The notes below the pieces were generated by a model. The model was given only the letters and a program-made list of their open reading frames with translations. It ran no database searches and was not told where the DNA came from. The position numbers were made by a program, and so were the translations under genes. Positions 20,713-33,051 of a DNA stretch of 64,000 nucleotides are shown here, one piece after another. This stretch comes from Spongospora subterranea f. sp. subterranea (Eukaryota > Endomyxa: Phytomyxea > Phytomyxea > Plasmodiophorida), in the NCBI GenBank assembly GCA_049724395.1, contig JAUGWO010000042.1, positions 186,001-250,000 of the forward strand, given 5' to 3'. Positions within the stretch are counted from its first letter, which is position 1. Each line of letters opens with the position of its first letter.

Positions 20713-21343
20713 AGTTACCTCAATAAAAGCTCCATGAAACTCGTTTTTTCCGTGAATATCTCTGGACATTTCAAAGGCACGTTGATTCCATCTTAATTTC
20801 AAAATGCAGTGTTGTCAAGAGTGGCATCTGATCAACTTAATCTTTGTCTATAACCTAAACTTCTCTGAATAAAAACCGTTCAGATCAGACTCGGTTCATG
20901 GTTTTGGGATGCGTTGAACCGTGTGCCGCTTTTCATACAGTAATTCGCGAGTCATGATCTGGAAAGGGAAACGCATCGGCTTGCCAAAGGCAGCTGACTG
21001 TCTGTACACTCTGTACCTACGGTATTCGGCCGATCCGCTGACTGACTGCATGCTACCCTACTTTTTGTTACTCCTACACTCTGTGATGGGTGTGAGGACA
21101 CTGCGCGGGGATTATCAAAGAAGCTGCCATTCGAGCGTGAACGACTTCCAGTTAACATTCTCAGTATAATACGTGTTGTTTACACTCACGACCACATGTG
21201 TATCCACTAGATCGACAGAATAGTCTCTTTGCAATATATGGAAATCAGTACTGGTGACGATCCCCTGCTGTACAATCTTTTTCTAAATTCTGCGTACCTT
21301 GTTCTTTCGGACTAACCAATTTTTCATTGAAAAACACTCCAGC
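20713..21343. other. Intergenic, no gene seen
   Basis: About 630 bp between PFDN1 and the next frame. Short open frames occur on both strands, but none has a recognisable motif or a plausible exon partner. It presumably holds the PFDN1 3' end and a downstream promoter. Confidence 0.5.
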
Positions 21344-21972
21344 TATGGCTACAACTGCCTCTATTGCAATTGATAAATCATGGTTTGCTGGTGACCAATA
21401 ATATTGTAGGAAAAGGGAACCTTAAACTCCAAAGCACACCACTCAATAATGGTTCTTCAATCTCTGAGGTTAACGCTCAACCTGCGCAAGACCGAATTGC
21501 AAATAATGCCAGACTCGCACTCGAAGATGAAAATTTTGTGGCGATAACTGCGCCTCGCCGGGGAAAGCGTACAAGATATACTGGCGATGAAAACGAAGAA
21601 AGGTCGATACCTGCACCTTTGTTGTCGAAATCGCCCGCCAACACATCGAATAATTTGGATGAAGAATGGAAAGAAATCGGAAGAGCCATTTTAAAGGCAA
21701 GAAAAACAGCAAACCGATTGATGCACAAGAAGATGATTCATAATCGTCGGACAATGGAGAACCTTCGCGTAACTCTCAAGGAAAAAGATCAGCTATTAAA
21801 GCAATTCAAGGTCATGTGGATGGAAGAAAAGGCAAAAAATCAGCAGCTTTGGAACAGACTGCATGTATTTGAAGCGGAGCTTCATTCAATGGCCCGCCCA
21901 CTGAAACTTGCAATTCATCTTCACGATATACCTAAAGAAATTCCTGCACACGATCAAGCGAAGTTTTTATAG
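21344..21972 (+). CDS. Coiled-coil hypothetical protein
   Basis: The long frame encodes a disordered N-terminal part (QSTPLNNGSSISE, PRRGKRTRYTGDE) followed by a helical coiled coil: WKEIGRAILKARKTANRL, NRRTMENLRVTLKEKDQLLKQF and MEEKAKNQQLWNRLHVFE. The stop is at 21972. The ATG at 21344 (MATTASIAIDKS) could begin a first exon joined by a very short intron near 21385; otherwise the start is undefined. No known domain is recognised. It is about 200 residues long. Confidence 0.55.
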
Positions 21973-22172
21973 CGAGCATATATAGAACAAATAAACTCGA
22001 CGGATTTCGCGAACCCGTATACAACCTTTTGTAAATTTGGACGAGCCAGAGATGAGAGATGTCAGATGTAACACTGGTTGATTTGCGCGACTACAGTACC
22101 GGTAGGTATAGTCAACTACGCGTAGGCGTGTACAGTCACCGTCCAGATAAAAATAGATTTCCAGGAAGTGCG

Positions 22173-22424
22173 TCACCAACAAAAAACAGATGGCGCAATA
22201 ATTCTACCAGTTCGAGGCATTAGCAAAGTCCGATGCTTCATTCGTCGAATCGTCGTCAGCCTTTGATCTCGGGTTCTCACATAACAGACCTGGTGCCCAG
22301 ATTTGAGAAGACCAACAATACCGGATATTATATACTTGAAGTGTGCAAGTTCAAACCGAGTGGCAATTCTTCTTAATTGCTCGGATTTGCACAACGGCAT
22401 TGTCAATACGCAGGTCATTTTCAA
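22173..22424 (-). CDS. Weak open frame, minus strand
   Basis: A frame of about 80 codons encodes SEQLRRIATRFELAHFKYII and LKSGHQVCYVRTRDQRL. The helical and basic composition is compatible with a small exon, but there is no recognised family and no clear start or partner exon. The rest of 21973-22883 shows nothing I can name. Confidence 0.2.
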   Translation of the reverse strand: MKMTCVLTMPLCKSEQLRRIATRFELAHFKYIISGIVGLLKSGHQVCYVRTRDQRLTTIRRMKHRTLLMPRTGRIIAPSVFCW

Positions 22425-22883
22425 CTCTAGTTAAAATGCTTAAAAAAATGGATATATTGTTAATATTCAAACATCCGCGGCTTGGCAAGTCAGTTAGCGA
22501 AATCAATAACGAAATTTAATTCCCTCCATACGGCTCTGATCGACCACAATCACTCTAATTCGCTTCCATTTCTAACAGTCATCTAAATGGAGAAACCTTC
22601 AACTCCACCGTGCTCTGAGCACTGACGAAGAACAATTTGAGACCATTATAAAGGAGAATCGAAAAAGAAGAAACACTTGCGCGGTTTGGCATGAGTCATA
22701 CGGAAATCCACGTGTAACTGGACGGTCATGATATGACAAAGAAGGAACGAATTGTTAATATGTAATAACATCGGCGTTGATCCAGCTGAGCATCCTCATC
22801 CATGATCCTGAAATACGTACCCACCATGTTGAAACTGAAGGCGATGTAGTCGGTCCGGCTCGCGCTCCGTCACGCAGGTTCTG

Positions 22884-23290
22884 ATGAATAAATCTACTTC
22901 TCTGGACAAGCTGCCAGACATGCCGGAAGAGCGGGAGGAGGCATCAACGACAGAACCCGCACACATGTTAGACGCGGAACTAGACGAAGAGATTAGGCGT
23001 TTGGAGCGTCACCAGAAAATCGAACGACTCCAGCAGCTACGATCTACAACAACCACCATATTAACCGGACCAGAACCACCAGGATATGCCTTCGACAAGG
23101 TCGATATCCCCAAATTTGATGGAAAAGACAGCAACTTCCATTTTTGAGTCCAGAACGCGGCCCTATATCTCCATGCGAAGGACTTAGGTGGTATTGTCGG
23201 GTTGACACAGACGGGCGCCCGTCTGAAGCTCTGCCCGAAGTTAATACCAAGGCTCAGTTCAGTCAAGATCTATATGCCGTGGACAGTGTA
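22884..23290 (+). pseudogene. Gag-like fossil of an LTR retrotransposon (probable)
   Basis: A short stretch begins with an acidic segment, continues as a charged helix (EEIRRLERHQKIERLQQLR) and reaches VDIPKFDGKDSNFHF and a YLHAKDL block. The P-x-FDG-x-D..F pattern after a coiled helix is typical of the N-terminal gag region of Ty3/Gypsy-like retrotransposons. The piece is short and broken, with no protease, reverse transcriptase, integrase or LTR seen nearby, so it is an old fragment. Assignment is by pattern only. Confidence 0.35.
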
Positions 23291-23334
23291 ACCAGTTGGC
23301 GAGCCGAGCAGCAACCACGACTTGGAGGGAGGAA

Positions 23335-24012
23335 AAAACAAAACTCCGACATGCAGGGTCGCAGCCTCGCGACTACAGCACCAAGTTCGCCCGTGCTGAA
23401 GGTAAATAAACTGTCTTTGTTACAGCGGTCATGCATGTATCTATCGAGAATTTATATCATCTTGAAGTGGATCAGGTTCTTGTTCCTATCAGGGTCTTCA
23501 TACGACAGCAACATGTCTTCGACTTTGCTGCTGACAATTGTCAGCGAATGCGAGACCTTCTACAGGAAATTCATAAAAAGCTTCACACCATCGCAGAGCG
23601 TCAAGCATTAGCAATATCATCAAACAAAACAGCGTTACCTGTTTTGATGAAGGGTTGGTAGGCCTTGACTCCTGTTTTCGCGATAAGTAAATTCCTCTCA
23701 ATTCAGCTCCGACTTTCATGTGCACGTATACCGTCGAACAGGTAATATGTTAGTTTGCGTAGTTTCCTTCAATTGTAAAATTTATTTTCCTTAGACGGAG
23801 CAAGAATACCGATTATCGGTAATCTCCATACTGTTTCATTCATTTCGTCGTATAAATTTGCAATGTCAAATCAGGGTTCAAAAGGGCGGATTCCTCTAGC
23901 TCTTTGCAAAGACTCGATCATTGTTTATGCGATTCCTGCAGGCGAGCCAATGTCTTTGCTTCCGCCGTGTGATCGGTCGACACTAATAACTGAATCTTTT
24001 GTTGCGTTCTAG
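23335..24012 (+). CDS. Multi-exon hypothetical protein
   Basis: Plausible exons joined by GT..AG introns encode MHVSIENLYHLEVDQVL, VFIRQQHVFDFAADNCQRM, RDLLQEIHKKLHTIAERQ, then APTFMCTYTVEQTEQEYRLS and a last exon with GRIPLALCKDSIIVYAIPAG, ending ITESFVAF at 24012. The candidate introns are GTAAATAA..TTACAG (23402-23424), GTTGGTAGG..TTCAG (about 23655-23706) and GTAATATG..CCTTAG. Composition and splice signals suggest a real gene of about 150-190 residues. I do not recognise the family. The 5' exon may lie within or next to the gag-like fossil. Confidence 0.45.
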
Positions 24013-24205
24013 CTCACCACTTCCACAAGTTGCTTTTGAACATGATCAAAAACAAATTGAACCAGTGAGGCATCGACAAGTTTACATGGTTAATTGAGGG
24101 CATCGTTTTTGTATGATTAATGGTCATTTTTAAATGACGTCTGATTCGGTTTCGGATTCATGCCTTAGCATTCTTAACCCGGTTTTCGAGTCGTCTATGG
24201 TGATG

Positions 24206-26071
24206 GATTAAATCATGACATTTGTGAAGAGTCCCATAGGCTTCCTTTCATATTGTAGCATTGATCCATAAACATGATCAGCAATTCCAATGAACAGCGT
24301 CCTTCCGTCGTCGCTGATGTCGAATCCAGCCATTTCTCCAAAAAAGTCGATCTGCTGACTTGTCGACATGTCGTTTTTGCAATCGTATATATGGACAAAA
24401 TCTGCAGCTTCTCCCACAATCAGGTGTTCTCCAGCCGTACTAAACTTCACAGAGCGTATTGCCGATAATCTAGCTCCCAATATTTTGACACTCGTAGTGG
24501 GATTTCTTAGGTCCCATACTCGACATGTTCTGTCAATTGTCCACCATCAAATCAGATCCTGGTGCAATCAATTCAATGATGACTAACCTATCCTGGTTGC
24601 CAGTAGCCAACTGAAATCCATTTGGGTGCCAGGAACTGGCGAATGAGAAGTCTTGATGTCCCATCAGCCTGGTCACAACCTTTCCTGATCGCTGATCTGC
24701 TACTTCCCCGACGGTATTATCGCCAACCATACACAGTAGTTCTCCGGTATTTGATGCAGTGCAATGCTATAAAATTTCACTTCAGCTGCCTAATCTCTTA
24801 CTTCCACATCAAACGTTCCTACATTGATTGCCCAATCGAAATCGTATCGCCGCTTTTGTTGCATCGTGACAATATCGAGGGTGTCAACGAAGTTGTCATT
24901 ATTGGCGCAAACCACCATGTCGTTCGTAGTTGCAATGGAATTGGATATGGAGTTATCTGCATTCGTAAGACGGGATTCATGCCTGATCTGCAATGTACCC
25001 ATATTCTGGACAATCAGTTCGCCATGAAATCCGCCCTAATTGTAATGTTTGAGCTGACTTCAACCTGATCGTGAACTCAGCAGAACTAACCACATAGAGG
25101 AATTGGTTACGGTGATGAATTGTGCTGATTGGGATATGGTCATGAATATCAGATCCGGTTAGGTCCAAGATTGTATCCACCGTATTAGAGAGGATGTTGC
25201 AACGGTTCACACAATTTCCATCTAAAATCCCCATTATTATTTGAAATGCCCCGCTTGTAATAAATAGATCAACTCACTCATGGATAACACTGAATGGTTC
25301 GATAATGCAGATACCAGGTGACGTAATTGGAAATGCAATATAGATGGGGTTGCTCGGCGAATATTCCTAGCAAATTTCATCGATGTGTTTGTCGGTTTGA
25401 CCTGGTGTAAATCCTAATAACTGTGGGTTAGAATATCACTAACAGATATCTATCGGGTTTGTAGTTGAACCCATCATGGTAATCTGACCCGTTTGTTAAC
25501 AGGCGTATAGAATATTTCTTGGCTATCGAACTGCTGATATTTCTCCATCCTGGTTTTCCTATAACTCTCTCGAGTCATTGATAATGAAGACCAATTGATA
25601 CCTGGACATCATGGAAAGTTCATTTGATCAATGGGGAGGTCCTTTTACCCTGTATTCGTATGAGCTCACCTTGAACGTCGCCGATGGTTTGAGCGGCTAA
25701 TGCAGTGATATCAGGAGCGTCTCTGATGGAATCAATACCAGATAACGAATATAGTTGAGATGGCCATGGACTTGAATTGGCTGTCTAAATATCAGGAGTT
25801 AGATGATGATATTCCCCAAATCCCATAATACCATATTCACCTCCTCTATTGGATTATTGATTATCGAATGAGATCGCTGTGGTGGATCATCAGGGATCTG
25901 AGAACTGGAACTATATTGTAAATCCAATTGACGAGTTCTTAAGGGCTCATGGACAGCGCTGGGATTATTATCTCTGGTCCCGTTTGACTTCTTCGACACA
26001 TGCGAGCGAAGCAATCTGGCTCCAATCCCAGCGAGATACATGAAGACCCTGAATGGGATGGGAGCTGGCAA
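24206..26071 (-). CDS. DUF2415-type WD40 repeat protein
   Basis: Exons read from right to left. The N-terminal part includes the conserved linker GINWSSLSMTRESYRKTRM and EKYQQFDSQEIFY (about 25590-25500), equivalent to the GIPW..TR..YR..RL block of this family. WD40 blades follow, with SFASSWHPNGFQLATGNQD (about 24650-24590), then after an intron RTCRVWDLRNPTTSVKIL, RLSAIRSVKFSTAGEHLIVG, ADFVHIYDCKN and IDFFGEMAGFDISDDGRTLF, GIADHVYGSML. This C-terminal order closely matches conserved WD40 proteins of plants and fungi annotated with DUF2415. Their biochemical role is not established. The first exon around 25800-26071 is the least certain. At least six introns are present. Confidence 0.75.
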
Positions 26072-26874
26072 TTGCTAAGCCGGATCAGTAAGATCTGGCC
26101 ATGATCGGGAATATCTGGCAATGGAGAACGAGATTAGATAGATCGTGCAGGTAATGGAAGAGAATGGCGATTTTCAATTAGTACTGTACAGTAATCGACT
26201 TCAGCTCGATTCGATCTGTATCTCAAGTCCTAAACGGTCCATCAAGTTTCGATTCATCAACTGTTGCTGGAACAGTTGAATATAATATAACTCACATAAT
26301 CGGTGTTGAGTCTCGTATTAAACCCTGGCATGTTAGCTTTTTCCGCATCGAGGAAGAGGAAGTTTCACATGGCTTAACGAGGAATTCATTGTATCTAAAA
26401 TTAAACAATGGTCATTTCAACTAAACCCCTAACTTTAAAAGCCCACTCGAGGTCAGCAATTTTGAAAATATAACTCCATCATTTCTATCATGAAAGTCAT
26501 CATCCCAAACTCCTAATAAACCTGAGTTACCGATCTTCCAAACGTCCATCAAGGGTTTGTCGGTTCCCTTTCATTATCGATAAACTCTTTGAGTTATCTT
26601 TTTTATTCGAGGGGGAAAGTTTTAGCTTTCCGTTTGCAGTGAAAGCTTTGTGATATATAGCTGTGATAAACGCCCCGTGCATCTTCCGAGCAGCTGTACA
26701 CTATTACGTTGATCAAAATCGCTCGGCACCGATTCCTTCCGATTGTCAGCGAGAACAAATCTGAGTGAGTACGAAATTCCCTGGCGATTAAACAGTGTCG
26801 ATGACAAATGTGGGAAACACCCTTTGGCGCTGGGTACCAGATTGATCGTTTGTTGCACAATAATTGGAAGGCAA
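26072..26874. other. Intergenic, no gene seen
   Basis: About 800 bp between two divergent genes. Short open frames on the minus strand (about 26600-26920) lack motifs and overlap the likely 5' region of the plus-strand gene. It presumably contains both promoters. Confidence 0.5.
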
Positions 26875-28583
26875 TGATAGCGATGAACAATCGCCAATTC
26901 CCTGGCCGTTTACCGTTCACTGTACAGCTAGAACTTCAAAATACGGGGTACGTTCCAATTCCAAATGAACGATGCGATCGGAAGAAACACCTCAGGGCAC
27001 AGCCTATTGAAATCGCATCCCGACCCGATCAGTTAACTCGACAACAGTCAAATCATTGTGCATTGCTAGACCCGATCGAAGCCAATATTGGCGTGAGTAC
27101 ATCCCATGGCCGATTGTTAGTGGCGAAAGTGGATACCGATTAGTGTATAGGTCCAAACGGATATCAATGAGCTGGGTGATTTGATTATGGCTTATGCTGA
27201 AAACGAGCGATTGCAACAGGTCAATTACATTCTGTGGCTCAGACAATGGGAATTGTGATGAAAAACGACCGTCCAGGTAATTCGAGATCAGAGACGTGAT
27301 CTTCAAGATACCGAAGTGCGATTACGCGCTGATCTCGAGAGGAGAAGTGGCGATGAACATGTCACGTTGAGATCATATTACTCTGTGAAGTTGGCAGATT
27401 GTAAAGCGGTAGCGGATGCGGAGATAAAGGCAGCCGCCGACCGCAACAGAGAAGCAATGGAAGCCATTCGATCTGAGTGTGATGCGAAAATCGCGGTAAT
27501 CAATACAAGTAGATGATGCCTAGATCGGCGATTAACTTTGACGATCTCTCTAGCTTATCGAAGATGCAATTATCAAGAAGTCTGACTCCAATTCTAACAA
27601 TACTGGAGGATATCGCCTCGGCAGTATCGGCAGCGAGCATATAGAGCTGCGAGACTTTTGCGTTCAACAAGAGATTGCGTTGGCTATAGAAAGGCAACAC
27701 GCCCACAAACTGGAACAACAATTGGAACAAGCTACAAGTAAATGTAGTTTACAGCAAAGTACCTCAATGACAGCGCCTAACGATGAGTCACTGCAAACCA
27801 TGGCAAATGAAATTGCATTTTTGGAACAGAAAGCTCTAAGTTATGAAGGTCTTCTGCAAGTGCAGACCTCGAGGGAAAAAGGTAATTACATTCAGGGCAC
27901 GGAAAACTCGACGTAATCGAATGGATCAGAAACCAATAAGAAGAAAGACGAGTTGATTATGTTATTACGATCGACGATAGAACAGCTGGAGCAGAATCTG
28001 GCCTCCTCCAACTGCAGCATCGATGGCCTGAAACAAGCGCAGATTGATGATAAGATGGTGTTCGATCAGCGAATACAAGAGTCAGAAATAGTTCATCGGA
28101 ATGAGGTGTCCCTACTCAATGTCATCATCGCAAACTGTGAGGTGAGCCTTGATTTCACGTACAGAATACCTCCCTAGTTGCTGACGGCCGATTTAGGCAG
28201 AAATATCGAAGATGAAAGCAGATAATGAGGCGGCGATATCAGCAAAATCAACCCCTCGGCGCCGGAGATCCAAACCAGACAGACGTAATCACAGCGTTGA
28301 CCTGGGCAGGGAAGGCCTTGGATCCCTAATGGATGGCGAGCTGTGGAATCAAATGCATCGTTCCAGTGTCCCGACAGTTCCTGAATTGGGCCAGATGCGA
28401 TCCAAATCAGTGCATCGAAGAAATCGTAGTCAGTCAGTAGTGTCGGAAACAGTTGATGTTCTAGGACACTTCGCGGGATGGGAACCCCCCTTCAAGGAAC
28501 CTAGTATAGAAATCTTGTTGGCTTCGCAGCGCCAATACCGTCCGGAATTAATACAACAATCGTCCAAAAAAGCTTCTTTATAA
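26875..28583 (+). CDS. Coiled-coil protein with basic C-terminal tail
   Basis: Five or more exons. The middle is a long coiled coil: LADCKAVADAEIKAAADRNR, then ALAIERQHAHKLEQQLEQ, TMANEIAFLEQKALSYEG, LIMLLRSTIEQLEQNLA and IVHRNEVSLLNVIIANCE. The C-terminal exon (from about 28199) is disordered and basic, with STPRRRRSKPDRRNHSVD and KSVHRRNRSQSVVSE, then a hydrophobic-acidic end. The basic serine-rich tail resembles microtubule- or DNA-binding tails, but no specific family is recognised. The 5' start (MIAMNNRQFPGR at 26875) is provisional. It ends 55 bp from the stop of the convergent kleisin gene. Confidence 0.65.
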
Positions 28584-28637
28584 GCGGATTTTGTCAATAA
28601 ATTCCGTTTATAACATTATGCAGAACGGTGGATTGCA

Positions 28638-30932
28638 TCAAAGTGACGCAAATTGGGAATTAGAAAAAGTTAAGGAGAACAGATTCGTAGGTGAAACTTG
28701 TATTGGACCATATGGTTCCTTTTGCTCGATATTCACCATATCCATGGTTTTGAGAACTACAAGCATTATGGGTGAATTAAAGGAATGCCCCGATGAGGGA
28801 TACCTAATAATTGCATAAACGAGAGCGATGCATCTCGTCGAGATATGATAAACTTGTCGCCGACTGTAGTTTGTATCGCCTTGTGGAAGTCTATTCCTGC
28901 AAAACGATCGCCTTTTCCAGCCCTTTCTATCGCGAAATTCTCCTCCAAGATGCTATATCCCGTTATAAGTCAATTGGGTAGCCTCAGTGGGAATCAAGTT
29001 ACTCGCGTAATATCTCAGTTGCACGATCAACGCTTTCCCGGCGAGAAAACTTCTTACCGGAATCCGCAACCTGAATTTCTGGAATATCTGCATTGACGAG
29101 TCAGTCAGGCTGCAGTTCATAACCAATTACTTTCCACCAAATTGGCTAAGCGATAAGTCTAAATCCGGTGTCAAGAAATCGTCGCCATATTGATGGACAG
29201 AGCTCAAGCGTCTAGATCCTGAATGAATGGATCCGATTGATCTTACAGACATCCGACGTTGATGCGGGCCATTGAAGCCCGAACCAAGGCTCTCGTGACC
29301 TGGTGATTCATAGCCAACATTGTACCCTAAGAATTTGTCGCCAAATTCAACTTCGTCTTCGTTGACTGAAGCCAGAGTATTTCGTCGCACTCGCTCTATA
29401 GACATATCTCTGTCGGTAGCATATGCTTGCCCGTCAACGTCGTCAACCTTTACTGATTGTTTGAATGGATTGTTGAGCAATCATGAGGACAGCGCACATA
29501 CCGAGGCCGTCATTGGCATTGGATTATCATCGTGACAATTATCGATACAATCGATTTCGCAATCGCCTTCAACTCGACCAATGTCTGCCGCTGGTTCCAT
29601 GTTGACCTCTACCAACATTTGCAATTTCATGGCACATTTCTGCAGCCATACCCGACAGCATAATTTTGCTGTTGCGTATTTCTGTTGCAAACCTCAAATC
29701 AGACATGTCGCTGTGAGGTGAGAGCACACAATAACCCAAGGGTCCCAGAGTTTGGGTTCGACAGCTCCGACTCGGATTGACAATCGCTGATGTGTCACTC
29801 AGTTCTTTTTTGATTATATCAATTTCGACCTCTGTTTTCATATCTTCCCTTGCTCTACGGCGAGTTCTTTTTCGAGATTGCAACGTTAAGGCGAAGGTGC
29901 TTGCAGCCTCTGAGGGCACCTAATGTGCATTTCAATCCAACCCTATTCCGAATAGACAAACACCTACAGGTTTTCTGGATGGGTCATCTTTCATCCCGAT
30001 ATCTGTTTCTAAGAATTCGTCGAGCCCCCCTACACTGCTATACCCATTGATTGAAAACATCATGTCATCTTCGCCACCACTAAGAGATTGTTGAATTCAC
30101 GATGCGGTGATTCTGCGGTTGAATACTCAAGAGGGTCCATTAACGATTGGTCCAGAGGGACAACGAAATTCATGTCATGATCTCCATTGTTCTCCAGAGT
30201 TATGTCGGCTTCGTTTGCTGTGAAAGCCTTTAATAAAATTTGTTTTACTTGCAACAAATTTACCGATGACAAAGTCGTGGCCCGCTAAGTAAACATTTTC
30301 ATCGTCAATGCCTTCCAGGAAAAGAGGCACACTTCCAGAATTGTCAGCCATTTCATTGAGACAGTCGAACGGAATTGGTGGAAGCGCGCAATCGTCAAAA
30401 TCGCATATGATGTTGATGGCGTCAGACCTGCGAAACCTTGAGCTCTCTCTCGCATTGAATCAGAACGCAATACTTCGCTTGAACTCTGTTGCTAGTTAAA
30501 TTCACGCTAGAAGTAGTGACAGCAAGTTGGATCTTCGATTGCGCCTGAATTTGATGGTTTCAGATTAGTTAGAAAGATGACCACCTCAACGCACCTCGGT
30601 AGCATCGATTAGTAGATATCTGGCCTTCTTATCCATGATTCGGCATACGCCAAGAAATAACTGAGCTCGAGCAGGCAAAGCAAGCGGAACGGGTGGCGAT
30701 TGTATGCTTTTGCAAAGCTCATTGATGTTAGAACTCAAAATGATCTACCAACATGGTTGAGTCTCGTCGAACGAGTACAGCAGTAGTTCCGACCTTCTTA
30801 GATAATTTATGGAAGACCGTTCCTGCTAACCTATAGGTTTGTGTAAGTTCCCCGTGCGACTGTAATCGTTCACCCACACCATAGATTGCCAAGCGGTCCT
30901 CGCTTGACGAACAGTTCGGAGCTGAAGTACAT
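28638..30932 (-). CDS. RAD21: RAD21/REC8-family cohesin kleisin
   Basis: The alpha-kleisin closes the cohesin ring by joining the SMC heads. Exon 1 (from ATG 30932) encodes MYFSSELFVKRGPLGNLW. Joined exons give LAGTVFHKLSKK and IILSSNINELCKSIQSPP, then LALPARAQLFLGVCRIMDKKARYLLIDATE, the hallmark of the N-terminal SMC3-binding domain. The long middle is disordered and acidic. The C-terminal winged helix is clear: DFHKAIQTTVGDKFI, SRRDASLSFMQLLVLKTMDMVNIEQKEPYGPIQV, with an intron inside LLV. Final residues are NSQFASL. I cannot tell RAD21 (mitotic) from REC8 (meiotic) from these motifs. About 8 introns are present; exon limits in the middle are uncertain. Confidence 0.88.
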
Positions 30933-32008
30933 CGCAAAGCGGTCTATTAACAGAAATGGGTTTCAATCAAAATGCAATGCACTAATGACTGCTGTCTAGG
31001 CCTCTTTATTACACTAGCAACGTGTAAGTGGTCATGCATTTTTGGACTGAACTGATTACACTCTCACTATAATACCGACGTGTCATTGTATCCGGGGTCT
31101 ATGAACCCAGATTTGGTGCAGCCGTGCAGTAATATAGCACGTGCGCCTAATATCGCCACCGTTACCACGTGTGTTGGACGGGTGCCGACAATGGCGAAAA
31201 TATTGATTGCGAATCGATGTCTTTTTGGCAGGGAAATCTGTGATCTTAGCTACCTGATGGACATGGCCTAACCGTTACGAATGTGCATGACAGGGAGATT
31301 TTCAGGCCGTTGGGTTGGCGGGCTGCTTTTCAATTGAACATATTTTTGTGTTGAAAGGATGAACACGTAGCACGCGTTGGCTTTGTTACGTTTCACAAGG
31401 CGTCTTGACAATTTAAAACAGGTTAATGTGAGGGTTTTATCATTTAATGAACGTCCGTTCAGATAGACGCATGAAGAAAGATGATAACAATCGAGCTGCA
31501 CAAAAATCAAACATGGAATTCTACGAAACTTCGCCAAAACAGCGTCGTTAGGAGAGCAGGATTTATAAGTGTATCCAATGCAGCGGCAGATGACAGACAA
31601 CAAAAAAGCGTTGGACGTAATTACTAAAAAGACGGTTGTGTTTGCGAGAAGCTTCGTATATGATAAAGTCAAACTGAGTCCTCCACCGTTGCATTTCGCT
31701 ACGACGATTGTTCTACCTTGCTGAATCGTTGTGTCATCAAGGTAGTGGTGGATCCTGGCGAAACTAAGGTAGCCACGTAACCGACACCTTTCACAGTAAG
31801 TACCTATTCTGCGTAGAAAACATTTTTGCGAACCTTGGCAGGTGGCACAACTGTCACTCTCGAGTTATCGCGCGTCGAAAACGTACAAGCGATGATATGT
31901 GACATATGGTATGACGCATATCCGTGGAGGGGTTGTGTTGATCTAATACACAAGTTTACCTCACAGTTTTATTAGTTGTCTCGGTATTATTACAAAATCT
32001 AGACAGCC
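30933..32008. other. Divergent intergenic region, weak frames only
   Basis: About 1.1 kb between the kleisin and PSMA2, which diverge. A minus-strand frame at 31268-31672 (about 130 codons) has a hydrophobic start (VFLVITSNAFLLSVICR) but no homology I recognise. I see no repeats. It probably holds two promoters. Confidence 0.5.
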
Positions 32009-32923
32009 ATGGGAGACGGTAGCTACTCCTTTTCGTTGACCACGTTCAGCCCAAGTGGAAAGCTAGTCCAAATCGAATATGCTCTGGCCGCAGTCAATGG
32101 AGGTAAAACATCGCTCGGGATTAAAGGTAGAGCTGTTTCGCATCATATTATGATCAATGTCTTTGACATTTTCGCTAGCAAAAAATGGAGTAGTCATTGC
32201 AACTGAAAAGGCGCCTCCTTCAGTATTAGTTGACGAAGAATCCGTAAAAAAAATCCAGCTTCTGACGTATGATCAGTGTTTCAAAGGAGACTTTATCGCT
32301 AAGCATAATCTTTTCAGGAACAATATCGGATTAACATATTCTGGTATGGGGCCGGATTTTCGACTTTTGACACGCAAAGGTCGCAAGGCAGCTCAGAAAT
32401 ATCATCTCCAATTCCTCGACAACATCCCTGTGTCCCAATTGGTTCGTGAGGTTGCGACCGTTATGCAGGAATATACGCAACAAGGAGGTACGACCAGTTT
32501 TGCGTCCCAGCTTCTGGCTTAAAATAATTCGAAATTCTCTTAGGTGTCCGCCCATTCGGTGTTTCTCTTTTAGTTGCGGGTTATGATGAAGAAGGCCCTC
32601 AGTTGTATCAAGTCGATCCCTCTGGATCTTACTGGGCTTGGAAGGCGTCGGCGATAGGAAAGCGATATCAGTCATCGAAGACATTCTTGGAAAAAAGGTG
32701 AATCGCATATGTTTGCGAGTTTCCACTCTTCTAAAAGGATCTTAGATACAAACCTGATATGGATATTGATGAAGCTATTCATACAGCGATTTTAACTTTA
32801 AAAGAAGGTTTTGAAGGCGCGATTACGGAAAATAACATCGAAGTCGGTGTTGTTGGTGCGGACCACAAATTCAAGCTATTATCTCCCCAGGACATCAAAG
32901 ATTACCTCGATGAAGTCGAATAA
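32009..32923 (+). CDS. PSMA2: 20S proteasome subunit alpha-2
   Basis: Alpha-2 is a structural ring subunit of the 20S proteasome. Exons encode [37 protein letters not shown], then [37 protein letters not shown] [55 protein letters not shown] and [19 protein letters not shown]. Four introns of 40-60 bp separate them, including one splitting the Arg of LEKR. The alpha-subunit N-terminal motif [12 protein letters not shown] and the [12 protein letters not shown] helix are intact. Length (about 235 residues) fits. It lies tail to tail with the F-box gene, 128 bp apart. Confidence 0.97.
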
Positions 32924-33051
32924 ATATCGCTATTGCCTAATTGCGATAGCTTGCAGCTTAATACATAATGTTTTACCCAACAAAAGTTTTGATTAGGTAG
33001 CGTCTATTGAATAAACAACAATGGATGCAGCAATTTATTAGAAAAAGCACA

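Noticed and set aside
26603-26920. Minus-strand gene upstream of the coiled-coil protein
   Set aside because: Two overlapping frames with no motif; more likely the 5' region of the plus-strand gene.
31268-31672. 130-codon minus-strand gene with a signal-like N-terminus
   Set aside because: No homology, no splice partners, and it sits in a divergent promoter region; mentioned only as a weak frame.
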